Assembly: GCF_000800015.1 (NCBI RefSeq)
Contig: NZ_JUGR01000001.1
Coordinates: 1,798,001 to 1,862,000, forward strand
From: Terriglobus sp. TAA 43
Lineage (GTDB): Bacteria > Acidobacteriota > Terriglobia > Terriglobales > Acidobacteriaceae
Reading direction: 5' to 3'
DNA length: 64,000 nucleotides
Under the pieces are notes generated by a model. The model worked only from the letters and a program-made list of their open reading frames with translations. It did not search any database and was not told the DNA's origin. Positions 52,207-60,749 of this stretch are shown piece after piece; the first letter of the stretch is position 1, and the number at the start of each line of letters is the position of its first letter. The translations under genes and the position numbers were made by a program.

Positions 52207-53928
52207 ATGAGCACTCTCCAGAACGAAACAGACGTCTACGCCATCCACGGGGCCGACCCCGAAGTCCTCGCCTACGCCATGGCCAAGTACTCCCGTTCCG
52301 CACTCACCCTGCGCGAATCGCTGGCGGAAATCTCCTCGCAGAAGGCTGAGCAGTTCCTCAACACCTTCTACTTCCAGTACGGCCATCGCTCCATCGCGGA
52401 TCTTGCGCACGTCGCCTTCGCCATCGAGCGCCTCTCCCTCCTCGCCGCCATCGACCTCGTCGACGAGCAGCGATGGGACGGCCAGGAGCGCAGCACGCGC
52501 TACCAGAACTTCCGCAAATCCGGCTACTACACGCCAACCTTCGACGACCCCGACCAGCAAGCCGACTACACGAAAGTCATCGATAGCCTCTTCGACGGCT
52601 ACACCGAAATCGGCGAAGGCATGCTTACCGAATTGAAGGCGCACGCACCGCGCCCTGAGGGCATGGACGAAGCTGCGTACACGCGCACCCTCCGAGCCCG
52701 CGCTTACGACATGGCGCGTTACCTGCTGCCGCTGGCCACCAACACCTCGCTCGGCCAGATCACCAACGCCCGCACCCTCGAAGGCCAGGTAGCCCGCCTC
52801 CTCGGCAGCGACTACCCCGAGATCCGCGCGCTCGGTGAAAAACTTCGCGACGCAGCCGCAGGTCCCGCATGGCAGGTCAACGAAGTCGCCTGCAGCGATC
52901 TTGTCGAAGCCATCCGCGCTCTCGAGCCCGAAATCGCGCAAACCGCCGACGACCTCATCCGCCGCGAAGTCCGCGTAAGCCCCACGCTCGTCAAATACAC
53001 CACGCCCAGCGAATTTGCGCGCGTCACCAAGCCCCTGCTGGCACAGGCCGCAGCCGAACTCCTCGGCGGCGAATCCATCGTCCCCATGCCGCCGGACTCA
53101 CCCAACGTCGAACTCATCACGCCACCGGGCGGTGAAACGCTCTCGCTTGAGATCGACCTCGCAACCTCACTGCTCTACCCGCACACGCAGTACCGCTTCC
53201 GCCAGATCCGCAACGCCGTCGCCGCACTCAGCGAAAAGCGCATCAGCGAAATCATCGACCTCGGCCTGCAGCACCGCGGTCGCCACGACGAACTGCCCCG
53301 TGCCTTCGCCGCCGCCAACGGCCTGCGTTTTGACATCCTCATGGACATCGGCGGCTTCCGCGACATGCACCGCCACCGCCGTTGCACACAGCTCCTGCAG
53401 CCCTGGGCCACGGCGCACGGCTACGAACTGCCTGATTTCCCCTCGCAGCCCGCGCTCTCAGCATCGCCCGTCTTCGCGCGCTATACAGAACTCATCCAGC
53501 AGGCATTCGCCTTCCACGCGAAGGCCACCGGCGTCCCTGCCAACGCGACAGCAGCCATCACATCACCCAAGCTCGCGGCGCATTCCGCAGCGGCCGTGCC
53601 GTTGCCGCATTTCAACGGACAAGGCATCCAGATGAAGTGGGCTGCAACGTCCAGTGCAACCTCCACCACAGACAACAAGCCCCACAAGTGCAACCCGCAC
53701 GCAGCCGATTACGTGCTGCCCCTGGCCACACGCTGCCGCTCGCTCTTCACCATGGACTTCGCAGAAGCCGTCTACATCAGCGAACTCCGCAGCACCCCGG
53801 CAGGCCACTGGAGCTATCGCAACGTAGCGTGGCAGATGTACTCGGAAGTAGCCAAGCAATACCCATCACTGGCAAAACACTTCCGCATCCGAGACCCGCA
53901 CGAACCCATCGACCTGCTGGTCCGCTAG
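52207..53928 (+). CDS. Double-domain ThyX-like flavin-dependent thymidylate synthase
   Basis: 573 residues, about twice a normal ThyX (220-260). The N-terminal half has FYFQYGHRSIADLAHVAFAI (about 54-73) and STRYQNF (96-102), which equal the ThyX His-rich helix and S-x-R-Y motif, but the signature RHR is DEQ (86-88). The C-terminal half has DMHRHRRCTQ (386-395), that is RHR (389-391), without the S-x-R-Y part. Both halves repeat the final helix, RYLLPLATNTSLGQI and YVLPLATRCRSLFTM. ThyX makes dTMP from dUMP using FAD and methylenetetrahydrofolate, with active sites shared between chains. Activity of this long form is unknown to me. Confidence 0.8.
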   Translation: MSTLQNETDVYAIHGADPEVLAYAMAKYSRSALTLRESLAEISSQKAEQFLNTFYFQYGHRSIADLAHVAFAIERLSLLAAIDLVDEQRWDGQERSTRYQNFRKSGYYTPTFDDPDQQADYTKVIDSLFDGYTEIGEGMLTELKAHAPRPEGMDEAAYTRTLRARAYDMARYLLPLATNTSLGQITNARTLEGQVARLLGSDYPEIRALGEKLRDAAAGPAWQVNEVACSDLVEAIRALEPEIAQTADDLIRREVRVSPTLVKYTTPSEFARVTKPLLAQAAAELLGGESIVPMPPDSPNVELITPPGGETLSLEIDLATSLLYPHTQYRFRQIRNAVAALSEKRISEIIDLGLQHRGRHDELPRAFAAANGLRFDILMDIGGFRDMHRHRRCTQLLQPWATAHGYELPDFPSQPALSASPVFARYTELIQQAFAFHAKATGVPANATAAITSPKLAAHSAAAVPLPHFNGQGIQMKWAATSSATSTTDNKPHKCNPHAADYVLPLATRCRSLFTMDFAEAVYISELRSTPAGHWSYRNVAWQMYSEVAKQYPSLAKHFRIRDPHEPIDLLVR

Positions 53929-53956
53929 ATCGACGAAATCAAACCTACGAAAAACA

Positions 53957-53992
53957 AACTGCCCACGTCTCGCGTTTAAGACTTGGGCAGTT
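53957..53992. terminator. Terminator between thyX-like and cytochrome c genes
   Basis: A 13-bp stem with one mismatch, AACTGCCCACGTCT/AGACTTGGGCAGTT, 8-nt loop. The minus-strand tail TTGTTTTTCG makes it a good terminator for the cytochrome c gene; the plus strand has none. Confidence 0.65.
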
Positions 53993-54011
53993 GCACAAGC
54001 GAATCGATTAG

Positions 54012-54992
54012 CTAAGGCTTCAACGAAGCCAGATAAGCCGACACATCCACAATGTCCGCGTCCGAAAGCCCAGCCACCACAGGCTTCATCGCCGCAGCAT
54101 TCTTCCCATCGCGCGAGCCACTCCGAAAATCAAACAACTGCCGCGCCATAGCCGTAGGTGAATGTCCCGCCAGCGACGGGAACGCATCGCCCATCCCCTT
54201 TAAATCCGCACCATGACACATCGTGCAAGCCATCTTGCTCGCGCCACCACTCTTCACCAGAGCCTCACCGCGAGCAATGCTGCCCACCGGAACGTAAGCA
54301 ACAAACCCCGTAGAAGGATCACGCAGCTTCGTCCGCTCCACATTCTCTGACACTTCCACAATGCGCGTACCAAGCGGCGCACGAGCACCTGACGGATCAG
54401 GAAGCTGAATCGTATGCGGTCCCGGATGCGTCACCGGCGCATCCGCCGACTCCACCACCCGAATATGTTCAACCGGCGGAACCGAGTGAAAATACTCCGC
54501 TGCCTGTCGCGCCTCTTCCGGCGTCAACGCCTTCGCAATCGCAACCATGCCAGTCAGGCTCGAAGGCACATACGCAGGATGACGACGATCATTCTTCATA
54601 TCGTCCAACTGCTGCAGCAGGTAAGCCACCGGCAACCCTTGCAGATCACCGGTCTCCGGCTTGCCCACGCCATTCATCAGGTGACACGTGCCACACGCCT
54701 TATACTTCTCCGTGCCCGTGATCACCGGAGCAGGAGGCGTCGGATGCGACTTGGGAAACCAGTCAATCGTCGCATTCACACGGTTAATCTGCGTGTCCGT
54801 AAACGCCTGGGTCGTACCTGGCAGGTGATACAGCTTGCCATCATCCGGCGCAAGCTCTTCGTGAACGCCCTGCGGATAAGCCCACGCGGGAACCTTCGGC
54901 GCATCAGCCGGATACGCATGAACAACGGACGAGCCCAGCGCAGCAACAGCCAGCGCGGCAAACAACGCAGTAAAAACCTTGTGTGAATTCAC
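54012..54992 (-). CDS. Exported diheme cytochrome c
   Basis: About 326 residues from a GTG (54990-54992) with an AGGA site 7 nt upstream; ATGs at 55010 and 55034 are in frame and also possible. A signal peptide ends at VVHAYPAD. Two CXXCH heme sites, ACGTCHLMNG and ACTMCHGADL, sit in two class I cytochrome domains with later Met ligands (e.g. ALTPEEARQ and PVVAGLSDAD regions). The build matches cytochromes c4/c553 that carry electrons between periplasmic oxidoreductases. No oxidase genes are nearby. It is divergent from the GAF gene (68 bp). Confidence 0.88.
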   Translation of the reverse strand: MNSHKVFTALFAALAVAALGSSVVHAYPADAPKVPAWAYPQGVHEELAPDDGKLYHLPGTTQAFTDTQINRVNATIDWFPKSHPTPPAPVITGTEKYKACGTCHLMNGVGKPETGDLQGLPVAYLLQQLDDMKNDRRHPAYVPSSLTGMVAIAKALTPEEARQAAEYFHSVPPVEHIRVVESADAPVTHPGPHTIQLPDPSGARAPLGTRIVEVSENVERTKLRDPSTGFVAYVPVGSIARGEALVKSGGASKMACTMCHGADLKGMGDAFPSLAGHSPTAMARQLFDFRSGSRDGKNAAAMKPVVAGLSDADIVDVSAYLASLKP

Positions 54993-55060
54993 CCAGCCAT
55001 CCTGCCGCATTCCAGGCCCATCTGGCAACGTCACCGCGAGGAAAAGCGCACAATAATTGC

Positions 55061-55540
55061 ATGAGCCTTTACAACGGTATCCTCGAAGAGATCACCACCT
55101 TCGCCGCCACCGCCCCATCGCTTGAATCCCTGCAGAACTTCGTCGTCGACATCATTCCGTCGCGCCTGCCGCATTACAACTGGACCGGCTTCTACATGCT
55201 CGACCCCAACGACGCGGAAATGCTCGTCCTCGCCCCCTTCAACGGCGCGCCCACGGAACACACACGCATCCCGATCCACCAGGGCATCTGCGGAGCCGCC
55301 GTAGCGCAAAATCAAACCGTCATCGTCGACGACGTCCATTCCGACCCGCGCTATCTCGCCTGCTCCATCGAAACCAAATCCGAGATCGTAGTGCCCATCC
55401 ACGCCCACGGCAAAGCCATCGGCGAAATCGACATCGACAGCCACGACGCCGCAGCCTTCACCGCCGCAGATCGCGACTTCCTCGAAGCATGCGCCACCAT
55501 CATCGGCGGCTTCATCGAGCGCACTCAAACTTCAAAGTAA
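55061..55540 (+). CDS. GAF-domain protein related to free methionine-R-sulfoxide reductase
   Basis: 159 residues from the ATG at 55061. A single GAF domain with NWTGFYML, QGICGAAVA (Cys 94-like), DDVHSDPRYLACS (Cys 118-like) and KSEIVVPI, the pattern of fRMsr (MsrC/YebR). The third family Cys, normally in GPxAC before this, is replaced (GAPTEH), so the usual three-Cys resolving relay is incomplete. It may still bind free methionine sulfoxide or another small ligand. The stop overlaps the convergent CHY gene by 16 bp. Confidence 0.82.
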   Translation: MSLYNGILEEITTFAATAPSLESLQNFVVDIIPSRLPHYNWTGFYMLDPNDAEMLVLAPFNGAPTEHTRIPIHQGICGAAVAQNQTVIVDDVHSDPRYLACSIETKSEIVVPIHAHGKAIGEIDIDSHDAAAFTAADRDFLEACATIIGGFIERTQTSK

Positions 55541-55890
55541 AAGTGGTAGTGGTTCCGGCAACCGGGATTAAACGCAGCCTCACAGCGCGGACACCGGTTG
55601 CCGCATTCCATATATTCGTGGATCGCCATCTCATAACCGCATGCGCCGCAAAGCACCGCACGCGTATCCCATTGCGAACGCGGCCACACCGTAATCGCAT
55701 GGCCCTCCACTTCCTCATGGCAATCCTTGCAGGCGAAGTACTCACCACAACAAGCCATGCGAATCGCAATCACATCCAGCACGGAGTGATAGTGAGCGCA
55801 ACGCGTCTGCGCATCCACTCCCACACCCCGCACCTGCACGCCGAAAACATCCACGCAATCTATCGCAACACATCCGCGAAAGATTTGCAT
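55525..55890 (-). CDS. CHY zinc-finger protein
   Basis: 121 residues from the ATG at 55888-55890 with an AGAGG site. A CHY-type zinc finger with many ligands: TRCAHYHS, ACCGEYFACKDCHEEVEGH, LCGACGYE and NRCPRCEAAFNPGCRNHYHFY. In eukaryotes this finger occurs in RCHY1-type ubiquitin ligases; bacterial copies are stand-alone and of unknown role, perhaps protein assembly. It starts 14 bp after the ADOP permease, so it is the last gene of the PadR-ADOP unit. It overlaps the convergent GAF gene by 16 bp. Confidence 0.83.
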   Translation of the reverse strand: MQIFRGCVAIDCVDVFGVQVRGVGVDAQTRCAHYHSVLDVIAIRMACCGEYFACKDCHEEVEGHAITVWPRSQWDTRAVLCGACGYEMAIHEYMECGNRCPRCEAAFNPGCRNHYHFYFEV

Positions 55891-55904
55891 GAAGCCTCTT
55901 GCGA

Positions 55905-58556
55905 TCACTCCATTCGCAAAGCCCGCATCGGTTCAATGCGCGAAGCCCGCCACGCCGGCACAAGACAAGCACACATCGCCACCACCAGCAGCGTTCCAAC
56001 AACACCAAACAACACTGCCGGATCAAGCGGCTTCGTTCCGAACAGCATCGACTGCAATACACGTGTCACTGCAAAGCTTGCCACCATACCCAGGCCAAGC
56101 CCGAACAGCGCCGGCTTCATACCATCCACCAGCATCTGCTGCAGCAGCTGTTCGCGCTGCGCACCCAGCGCCATCCGAATGCCAAGCTCCTGTGTCCGCT
56201 GCACCGCCAGGTAAGACAACACACCATACAAACCAACAGAGGCCAGCAACAAAGACAGCACAGCAAACGCCAGCACCAACCCAGCGCTCAGACTCTGATT
56301 ACCCAGCGACTCACCGACGACCTGATCCATCGTCCGCACATCCGCCACCGGCAGTCCCGGATCAAGCGACGCAATCTGTTTCTGCACCGGCAACGCAAAC
56401 TGCAACGGATCATACTGCGTACGCACTGCCAGCGTTGCACCGCTCATCGTTCCATCCAGCAGCGGGAAGTACATCATCGGCTTAGCTTCCTTACCCACCT
56501 GGTAGATCACATCGTCGACTACGCCCACAATCTCGTAATCCAGTGCATCCGGCTTCCCTTTCAGTGCATGAGCGGCAATGTGCAGATGTCTGCTGATTGC
56601 ATCCTCACCCGGAAAGTAACGGTCCGCCAGTTGCTTACTGATGATCACCTTGTCGGCACGGTCCAACTGATCCTGGATCGTGAAGAAGCGCCCACGCACC
56701 AGCGGAATTCCTAACCCCGTGAAGTACCCTGGATCAGCCCACCGCTCCAATCCAACTTGTATGGGTGCCCCAGCCTGAAGAGGAGGATGCTCCTTCACCG
56801 TGAATACAAAGTCTCCCCAGTAGCCAGCAGCAGGAACGGTATTGCCCAACGCAACTGCCTTCACTCCTGGCAACGCGCGTACGCGCTCCAGCAGCGATTG
56901 ATGAAACGCATTGATCTTCTCCGGCGTGTCGTACTCTTTGCTCGGCAGGCTGTAACGAAGCGTCAGCACATCCTTCGTCACACAACCAACATCTGTTGCC
57001 CGCAGCTTCAAAAAGCTCTTACCCAGCAACCCCGCCGCAACAAGCAACACCACCGTAATCGCAATCTCGGCAGTCAGCATCCACTTGCGCAACGCCGTAC
57101 GCCCAAGGCTGCTGGCACCGGTGCGCGCAGAACTCTGCATCGCGCTCAGCATCGTCTTGTCCGTAGACGACAACGCAGGAAGCAGCCCTGCAACCAGCGC
57201 CGCCACACAAACCAGCGCACAAGCAAAAGCAATCACTGTTCCATCCAGATGAATGCTCTGCACGCTGGGCAAATCCTTCCATGCATGCGCAAGCGTCTGC
57301 GTCGCCAGCACCGACAACGCAACGCCAAGCGTGCCACCAGCGATACAGATCAGCACACTCTCCGTCATCTGTTCGCGAATCAACGCACCACGCTGCGCAC
57401 CCAACGCACTGCGAATCGCCACCTCACGCTGCCGTGCTGCCCCACGCGCCACCATCAGGTTCGACACATTCAAACAGCCAATCAGCAACATGCACGCCAC
57501 CGCGCCCAGCATCAATTGCAACGGCTGTTTCACATCACCCGTCACGTCCTCATGCATGGGACGCACTTCCACCAGGTCATGCACAGGCTGCTCCGGATAG
57601 GCAAGATGAAGCTGCATCTGCACCGCCTGCACCTGCGCCACAGCACTCGCCAACGACACGCCATCCTTCATGCGCGCAATCACCTGGCTCTGGTGGTAGT
57701 CATGGTGCAATAGCGTCTCTCCCATATCGCCCTGATACGGCACCCACAACACAATCGACGCATCGGGATAACGGAACCACGACGGCAACACACCCACCAC
57801 CGTGTATGGCTTGTCATCCAGATGAATCTGGTGACCCACAATCGACGCATCACCGCCGAACCGCCGTTGATACACACTCCACGTCAGCATCACTACGGTG
57901 CTACCCGGCTTGTCCTCTGCCTCTGTGAACCAGCGACCCACCGCAGGCTGCACACCCAGCAACCGAATCAGGTTCCACGACCCTGCAGCAGCGACCACTG
58001 ACTCCGGCAATTCACCATGCTCGCCCGTCAGGTTGAAGCCATCGCCACGCGTCACGGCCATGTCCTCAAAGCCATGCGTCTTCGATCGCCAATCGTAAAA
58101 GTCCGCGGGAGACACCGGGTTATACGTCGGCTTTGCAGGAGGCACGCCATTCTTCGTTCGAGCCTCATACAACATCACCAGCTTGTCCGGATCGTGAAAC
58201 GGCAACGGACGCAGCAACACCGAACGCGCAATCGTAAACAGCGATGTCGCTGCACCAATGCACAACGCCACCACCAGCACTGCAAGAAACGAAAACCCCG
58301 GCGTACGTCGCAGCGTGCGGCTGGCAAATTTCACATCGCGTGCAACACTCGCCAGTGGCTGAAATGAGTTCTGCGCCCACAACGATTCGCGCACCTTTTC
58401 TCTGCTGCCCAACTTCACATAAGCCTGTCGCCGCGCCTCTTCCTCTGACATACCGCGCGCAACATTGTCGGCCATCTCCTCATTCAGAAACGACGCCATC
58501 TCTTCCTGCAACTCCGCATCGGAACGCTTACGACGAAAGAACCGGAACCAGCTCAT
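55905..58556 (-). CDS. ADOP-family ABC transporter permease
   Basis: 883 residues from the ATG at 58554-58556, which overlaps the PadR stop by 4 bp. An N-terminal helical prefix (ELQEEMASFLNEEMADNVARG) precedes two MacB-like modules: helix LAVLVVALCIGAATSLFTIA (about 85-105), a periplasmic domain, then EVAIRSALGAQRGALIREQM (FtsX) and a second copy with ELGIRMALGAQREQLLQQML near the C-terminus. This is the duplicated-permease family abundant in Acidobacteriota. Its substrate and ATPase are unknown. PadR probably controls it. Confidence 0.9.
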   Translation of the reverse strand: MSWFRFFRRKRSDAELQEEMASFLNEEMADNVARGMSEEEARRQAYVKLGSREKVRESLWAQNSFQPLASVARDVKFASRTLRRTPGFSFLAVLVVALCIGAATSLFTIARSVLLRPLPFHDPDKLVMLYEARTKNGVPPAKPTYNPVSPADFYDWRSKTHGFEDMAVTRGDGFNLTGEHGELPESVVAAAGSWNLIRLLGVQPAVGRWFTEAEDKPGSTVVMLTWSVYQRRFGGDASIVGHQIHLDDKPYTVVGVLPSWFRYPDASIVLWVPYQGDMGETLLHHDYHQSQVIARMKDGVSLASAVAQVQAVQMQLHLAYPEQPVHDLVEVRPMHEDVTGDVKQPLQLMLGAVACMLLIGCLNVSNLMVARGAARQREVAIRSALGAQRGALIREQMTESVLICIAGGTLGVALSVLATQTLAHAWKDLPSVQSIHLDGTVIAFACALVCVAALVAGLLPALSSTDKTMLSAMQSSARTGASSLGRTALRKWMLTAEIAITVVLLVAAGLLGKSFLKLRATDVGCVTKDVLTLRYSLPSKEYDTPEKINAFHQSLLERVRALPGVKAVALGNTVPAAGYWGDFVFTVKEHPPLQAGAPIQVGLERWADPGYFTGLGIPLVRGRFFTIQDQLDRADKVIISKQLADRYFPGEDAISRHLHIAAHALKGKPDALDYEIVGVVDDVIYQVGKEAKPMMYFPLLDGTMSGATLAVRTQYDPLQFALPVQKQIASLDPGLPVADVRTMDQVVGESLGNQSLSAGLVLAFAVLSLLLASVGLYGVLSYLAVQRTQELGIRMALGAQREQLLQQMLVDGMKPALFGLGLGMVASFAVTRVLQSMLFGTKPLDPAVLFGVVGTLLVVAMCACLVPAWRASRIEPMRALRME

Positions 58557-58909
58557 TGCGCACCTCCCTCTTCGCCCATCACCAACCCAATCGCGCGAGT
58601 CATCTGTCGCCACCGCGTCACTTCACGTGCTAATTGCTTACGTCCCTCTGCTGTCAGCTTGTAGAACTTCGCCTTGCGATTGTTTTCGCTCACTCCCCAA
58701 TACGAAGAAACCCAACGCCGATCCTCCAACCGATGCAGCGCCGGATACAGCGATCCCTGTTCCACTTCCAACACATCTTCTGACGTATGCTCAATCACTT
58801 TGGCAATGGTGTGACCATGCGCGTCGCCACCCACCAGTGTCCGCAGAATCATCATGTCCAGCGTCCCCTTCAACATCTCGCTGTCCACCTGGTTCTTCTT
58901 CGCCATCAC
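58553..58909 (-). CDS. PadR-family transcriptional regulator
   Basis: 118 residues. The winged-helix PadR motif is LKGTLDMMILRTLVGGDAHG, then EVEQGSLYPALHRLEDRRWV and YKLTAEGRKQL. No long C-terminal domain, so it is the short PadR-s1 type typical of ADOP operons. It is the first gene of the PadR-ADOP-CHY unit, with a 4-bp overlap to the permease. Two 17-bp near-identical repeats flank its promoter, so autoregulation is likely (inference). Confidence 0.92.
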   Translation of the reverse strand: MMAKKNQVDSEMLKGTLDMMILRTLVGGDAHGHTIAKVIEHTSEDVLEVEQGSLYPALHRLEDRRWVSSYWGVSENNRKAKFYKLTAEGRKQLAREVTRWRQMTRAIGLVMGEEGGAQ

Positions 58910-58918
58910 CGCTCTCCC

Positions 58919-58967
58919 CTCGAATTCCTATGGGAGTGAATACTACACCACTCGAATTTCTATGGGA
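58919..58967 (-). promoter_or_regulatory. PadR promoter flanked by two 17-bp direct repeats
   Basis: CTCGAATTCCTATGGGA (58919-58935) and CTCGAATTTCTATGGGA (58951-58967) are the same but for one base and start 32 bp apart, three helical turns. On the minus strand, -35 TTCCCA (58963-58968) lies in the upstream repeat, a 17-bp spacer follows, and -10 TAGTAT (58940-58945) lies between the two. Confidence 0.65.
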
Positions 58968-59065
58968 AACAGAAAACCGTTTGAAATTAACCCTCTCCCA
59001 TCAAAATCCATCGCAACACCGTCCAAGCACCGACATACAAACCACTTACGTTAACGAAGCGCGCC

Positions 59066-59094
59066 TTGTATCTCATACCCTCGACCGCTACAAT
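59066..59094 (+). promoter_or_regulatory. Promoter of the histidine kinase operon
   Basis: TTGTAT (59066-59071), a 17-bp spacer and TACAAT (59089-59094). The -10 box ends 8 bp before the ATG at 59103 and no ribosome site is present, so transcription would start at about the first codon (leaderless). Confidence 0.55.
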
Positions 59095-59102
59095 CCACGT
59101 CC

Positions 59103-60749
59103 ATGCACCTGCGTTTCGGCTTCCGGACTCTCATCGCCATCTGCGTCACGCTCGCCGTACTCCTCGGCGTCGTCGCATTTGTGCAGTACCGATGGTCAAA
59201 ACGTGTACTCGCCGCCGATCTCCAGCGCGAACGCGAACATCTCGATCTCTCCGCCTCACTCTTCGCATCACGCTTCAACCGCAACCTCGCAGATGCCGTC
59301 GGCTTCCTTCAGAACGACGCGCAAACCGCATGGACCACAAACGCACCACTTCCGTCTCTTCCGACACTGATAAAAGAGCTCTACCTCGTCGACATCTCGG
59401 GCGCACAACCTCACGCCCTACGCGCAAACAACGCCGGTACATTCTCAGCAGTGGCAACCCCCAACTGGATGCATCCCGAAGAATGTGCCGCAACTATTTC
59501 CCAGCAACCACTCGCCATCACCACACCGCTGTTTCAACCCGTCGTCGAAAAGACGAAACAAGGCCAAAGCCTCTTTCTCATCTCGCATGCCAATCACTGC
59601 TTCGTCGCATTGCTCAATGAAGACTTCATCAAGACCACACTCGTTCCAAACCTGCTTCAGCAAAGCTTCGGCAAATCTTCCATAAACGACTACGATTTCG
59701 CTATCGTCCCGCGCCACCGCGATGCACAGCAAATCTACGGCCCCAGGATCAAGCCGGATTTCAGAAAGCCTTTCTTCTCCGTATCGCTGCGAAACCTTCC
59801 ACCCATACCAGGCCGCCCATCAACCGCACCAACTCCCCCCGGCCGAATCATCCAGCGCTATCAGATTCAAACCGAAACACACGGCCCTCCTTCACCACCT
59901 AGCGACATCTGGGAATTGCAGGTTGCACATCGCGGCCTGCCTCTAGCTGCCGCTTTCCGTCGTGAACGCAAGCAGGAACTCCTGCTCGTCGTCGCTGCAG
60001 AATTTCTCCTCGGCGCATCCATCATCCTTCTGGTGCTGAGCGCACATCGCATGCAACGCGCCGCAGAACAGCGCATGCAATTCGTGGCAGCCGTTTCACA
60101 TGAACTACGAACACCCGTGTCCTCCATCTCCATGCTTTCGCGCAATCAAGCAGACGGCCTCGTGACTGACGCAGATAAGGTTACGCAATACGGTGAACTC
60201 ATCCACCAACAATCACGACGCCTCAGTGAAATGATCGAGCAGACGCTTCAATACGCGGGCATCCACTCCAACCTCGGCACAAAAACACGCACCCCAGTTA
60301 ACATCGCCAACATAATCACCACCGCTCTGTCTGTGCACAACGACGAACTAACCCGCGCACAATTTCAAGTCGAGCAAAACATCCCTAACAACCTTCCGAC
60401 AATTCAAGGCGATGCCAGCTTACTCCGCATAGCTATCGACAACCTGCTTTCAAACGCCATCAAGTACGCAGCCAACGGTCGTTGGATCGGCATCCATGCC
60501 GAATACTCCACCAGCAATCGCGCCATCCTCGTACACATCTCCGACCACGGCCCCGGCATCGAAGCCACCGATCGCGAACATCTGTTCGAGCCTTTCTATC
60601 GCGGCCATGCAGCAACAGAAACAAACATCCCCGGCTCCGGCATCGGCCTCAGCCTCGTACGCTCTGCAGCAGAAGCACACGGCGGTTCCGTCACCGTCGA
60701 AAGCACACCCGGACAAGGCAGCACCTTTACACTGAGAATCCCTGCATGA
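59103..60749 (+). CDS. Membrane sensor histidine kinase
   Basis: 548 residues: membrane helix about 7-28, an extracytoplasmic sensor (30-290) without a recognised fold, helix 291-312, then the dimerisation helix with the phosphorylated H333 (VAAVSHELRTP) and the catalytic domain with N-box DNLLSNAIKY (446-455), G1 DHGPGI (481-486) and G2 GSGIGLSL (511-518). It phosphorylates the response regulator whose ATG overlaps its stop. The signal is unknown. The sensor has a Pro/Thr-rich stretch about 235-265. Confidence 0.93.
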   Translation: MHLRFGFRTLIAICVTLAVLLGVVAFVQYRWSKRVLAADLQREREHLDLSASLFASRFNRNLADAVGFLQNDAQTAWTTNAPLPSLPTLIKELYLVDISGAQPHALRANNAGTFSAVATPNWMHPEECAATISQQPLAITTPLFQPVVEKTKQGQSLFLISHANHCFVALLNEDFIKTTLVPNLLQQSFGKSSINDYDFAIVPRHRDAQQIYGPRIKPDFRKPFFSVSLRNLPPIPGRPSTAPTPPGRIIQRYQIQTETHGPPSPPSDIWELQVAHRGLPLAAAFRRERKQELLLVVAAEFLLGASIILLVLSAHRMQRAAEQRMQFVAAVSHELRTPVSSISMLSRNQADGLVTDADKVTQYGELIHQQSRRLSEMIEQTLQYAGIHSNLGTKTRTPVNIANIITTALSVHNDELTRAQFQVEQNIPNNLPTIQGDASLLRIAIDNLLSNAIKYAANGRWIGIHAEYSTSNRAILVHISDHGPGIEATDREHLFEPFYRGHAATETNIPGSGIGLSLVRSAAEAHGGSVTVESTPGQGSTFTLRIPA

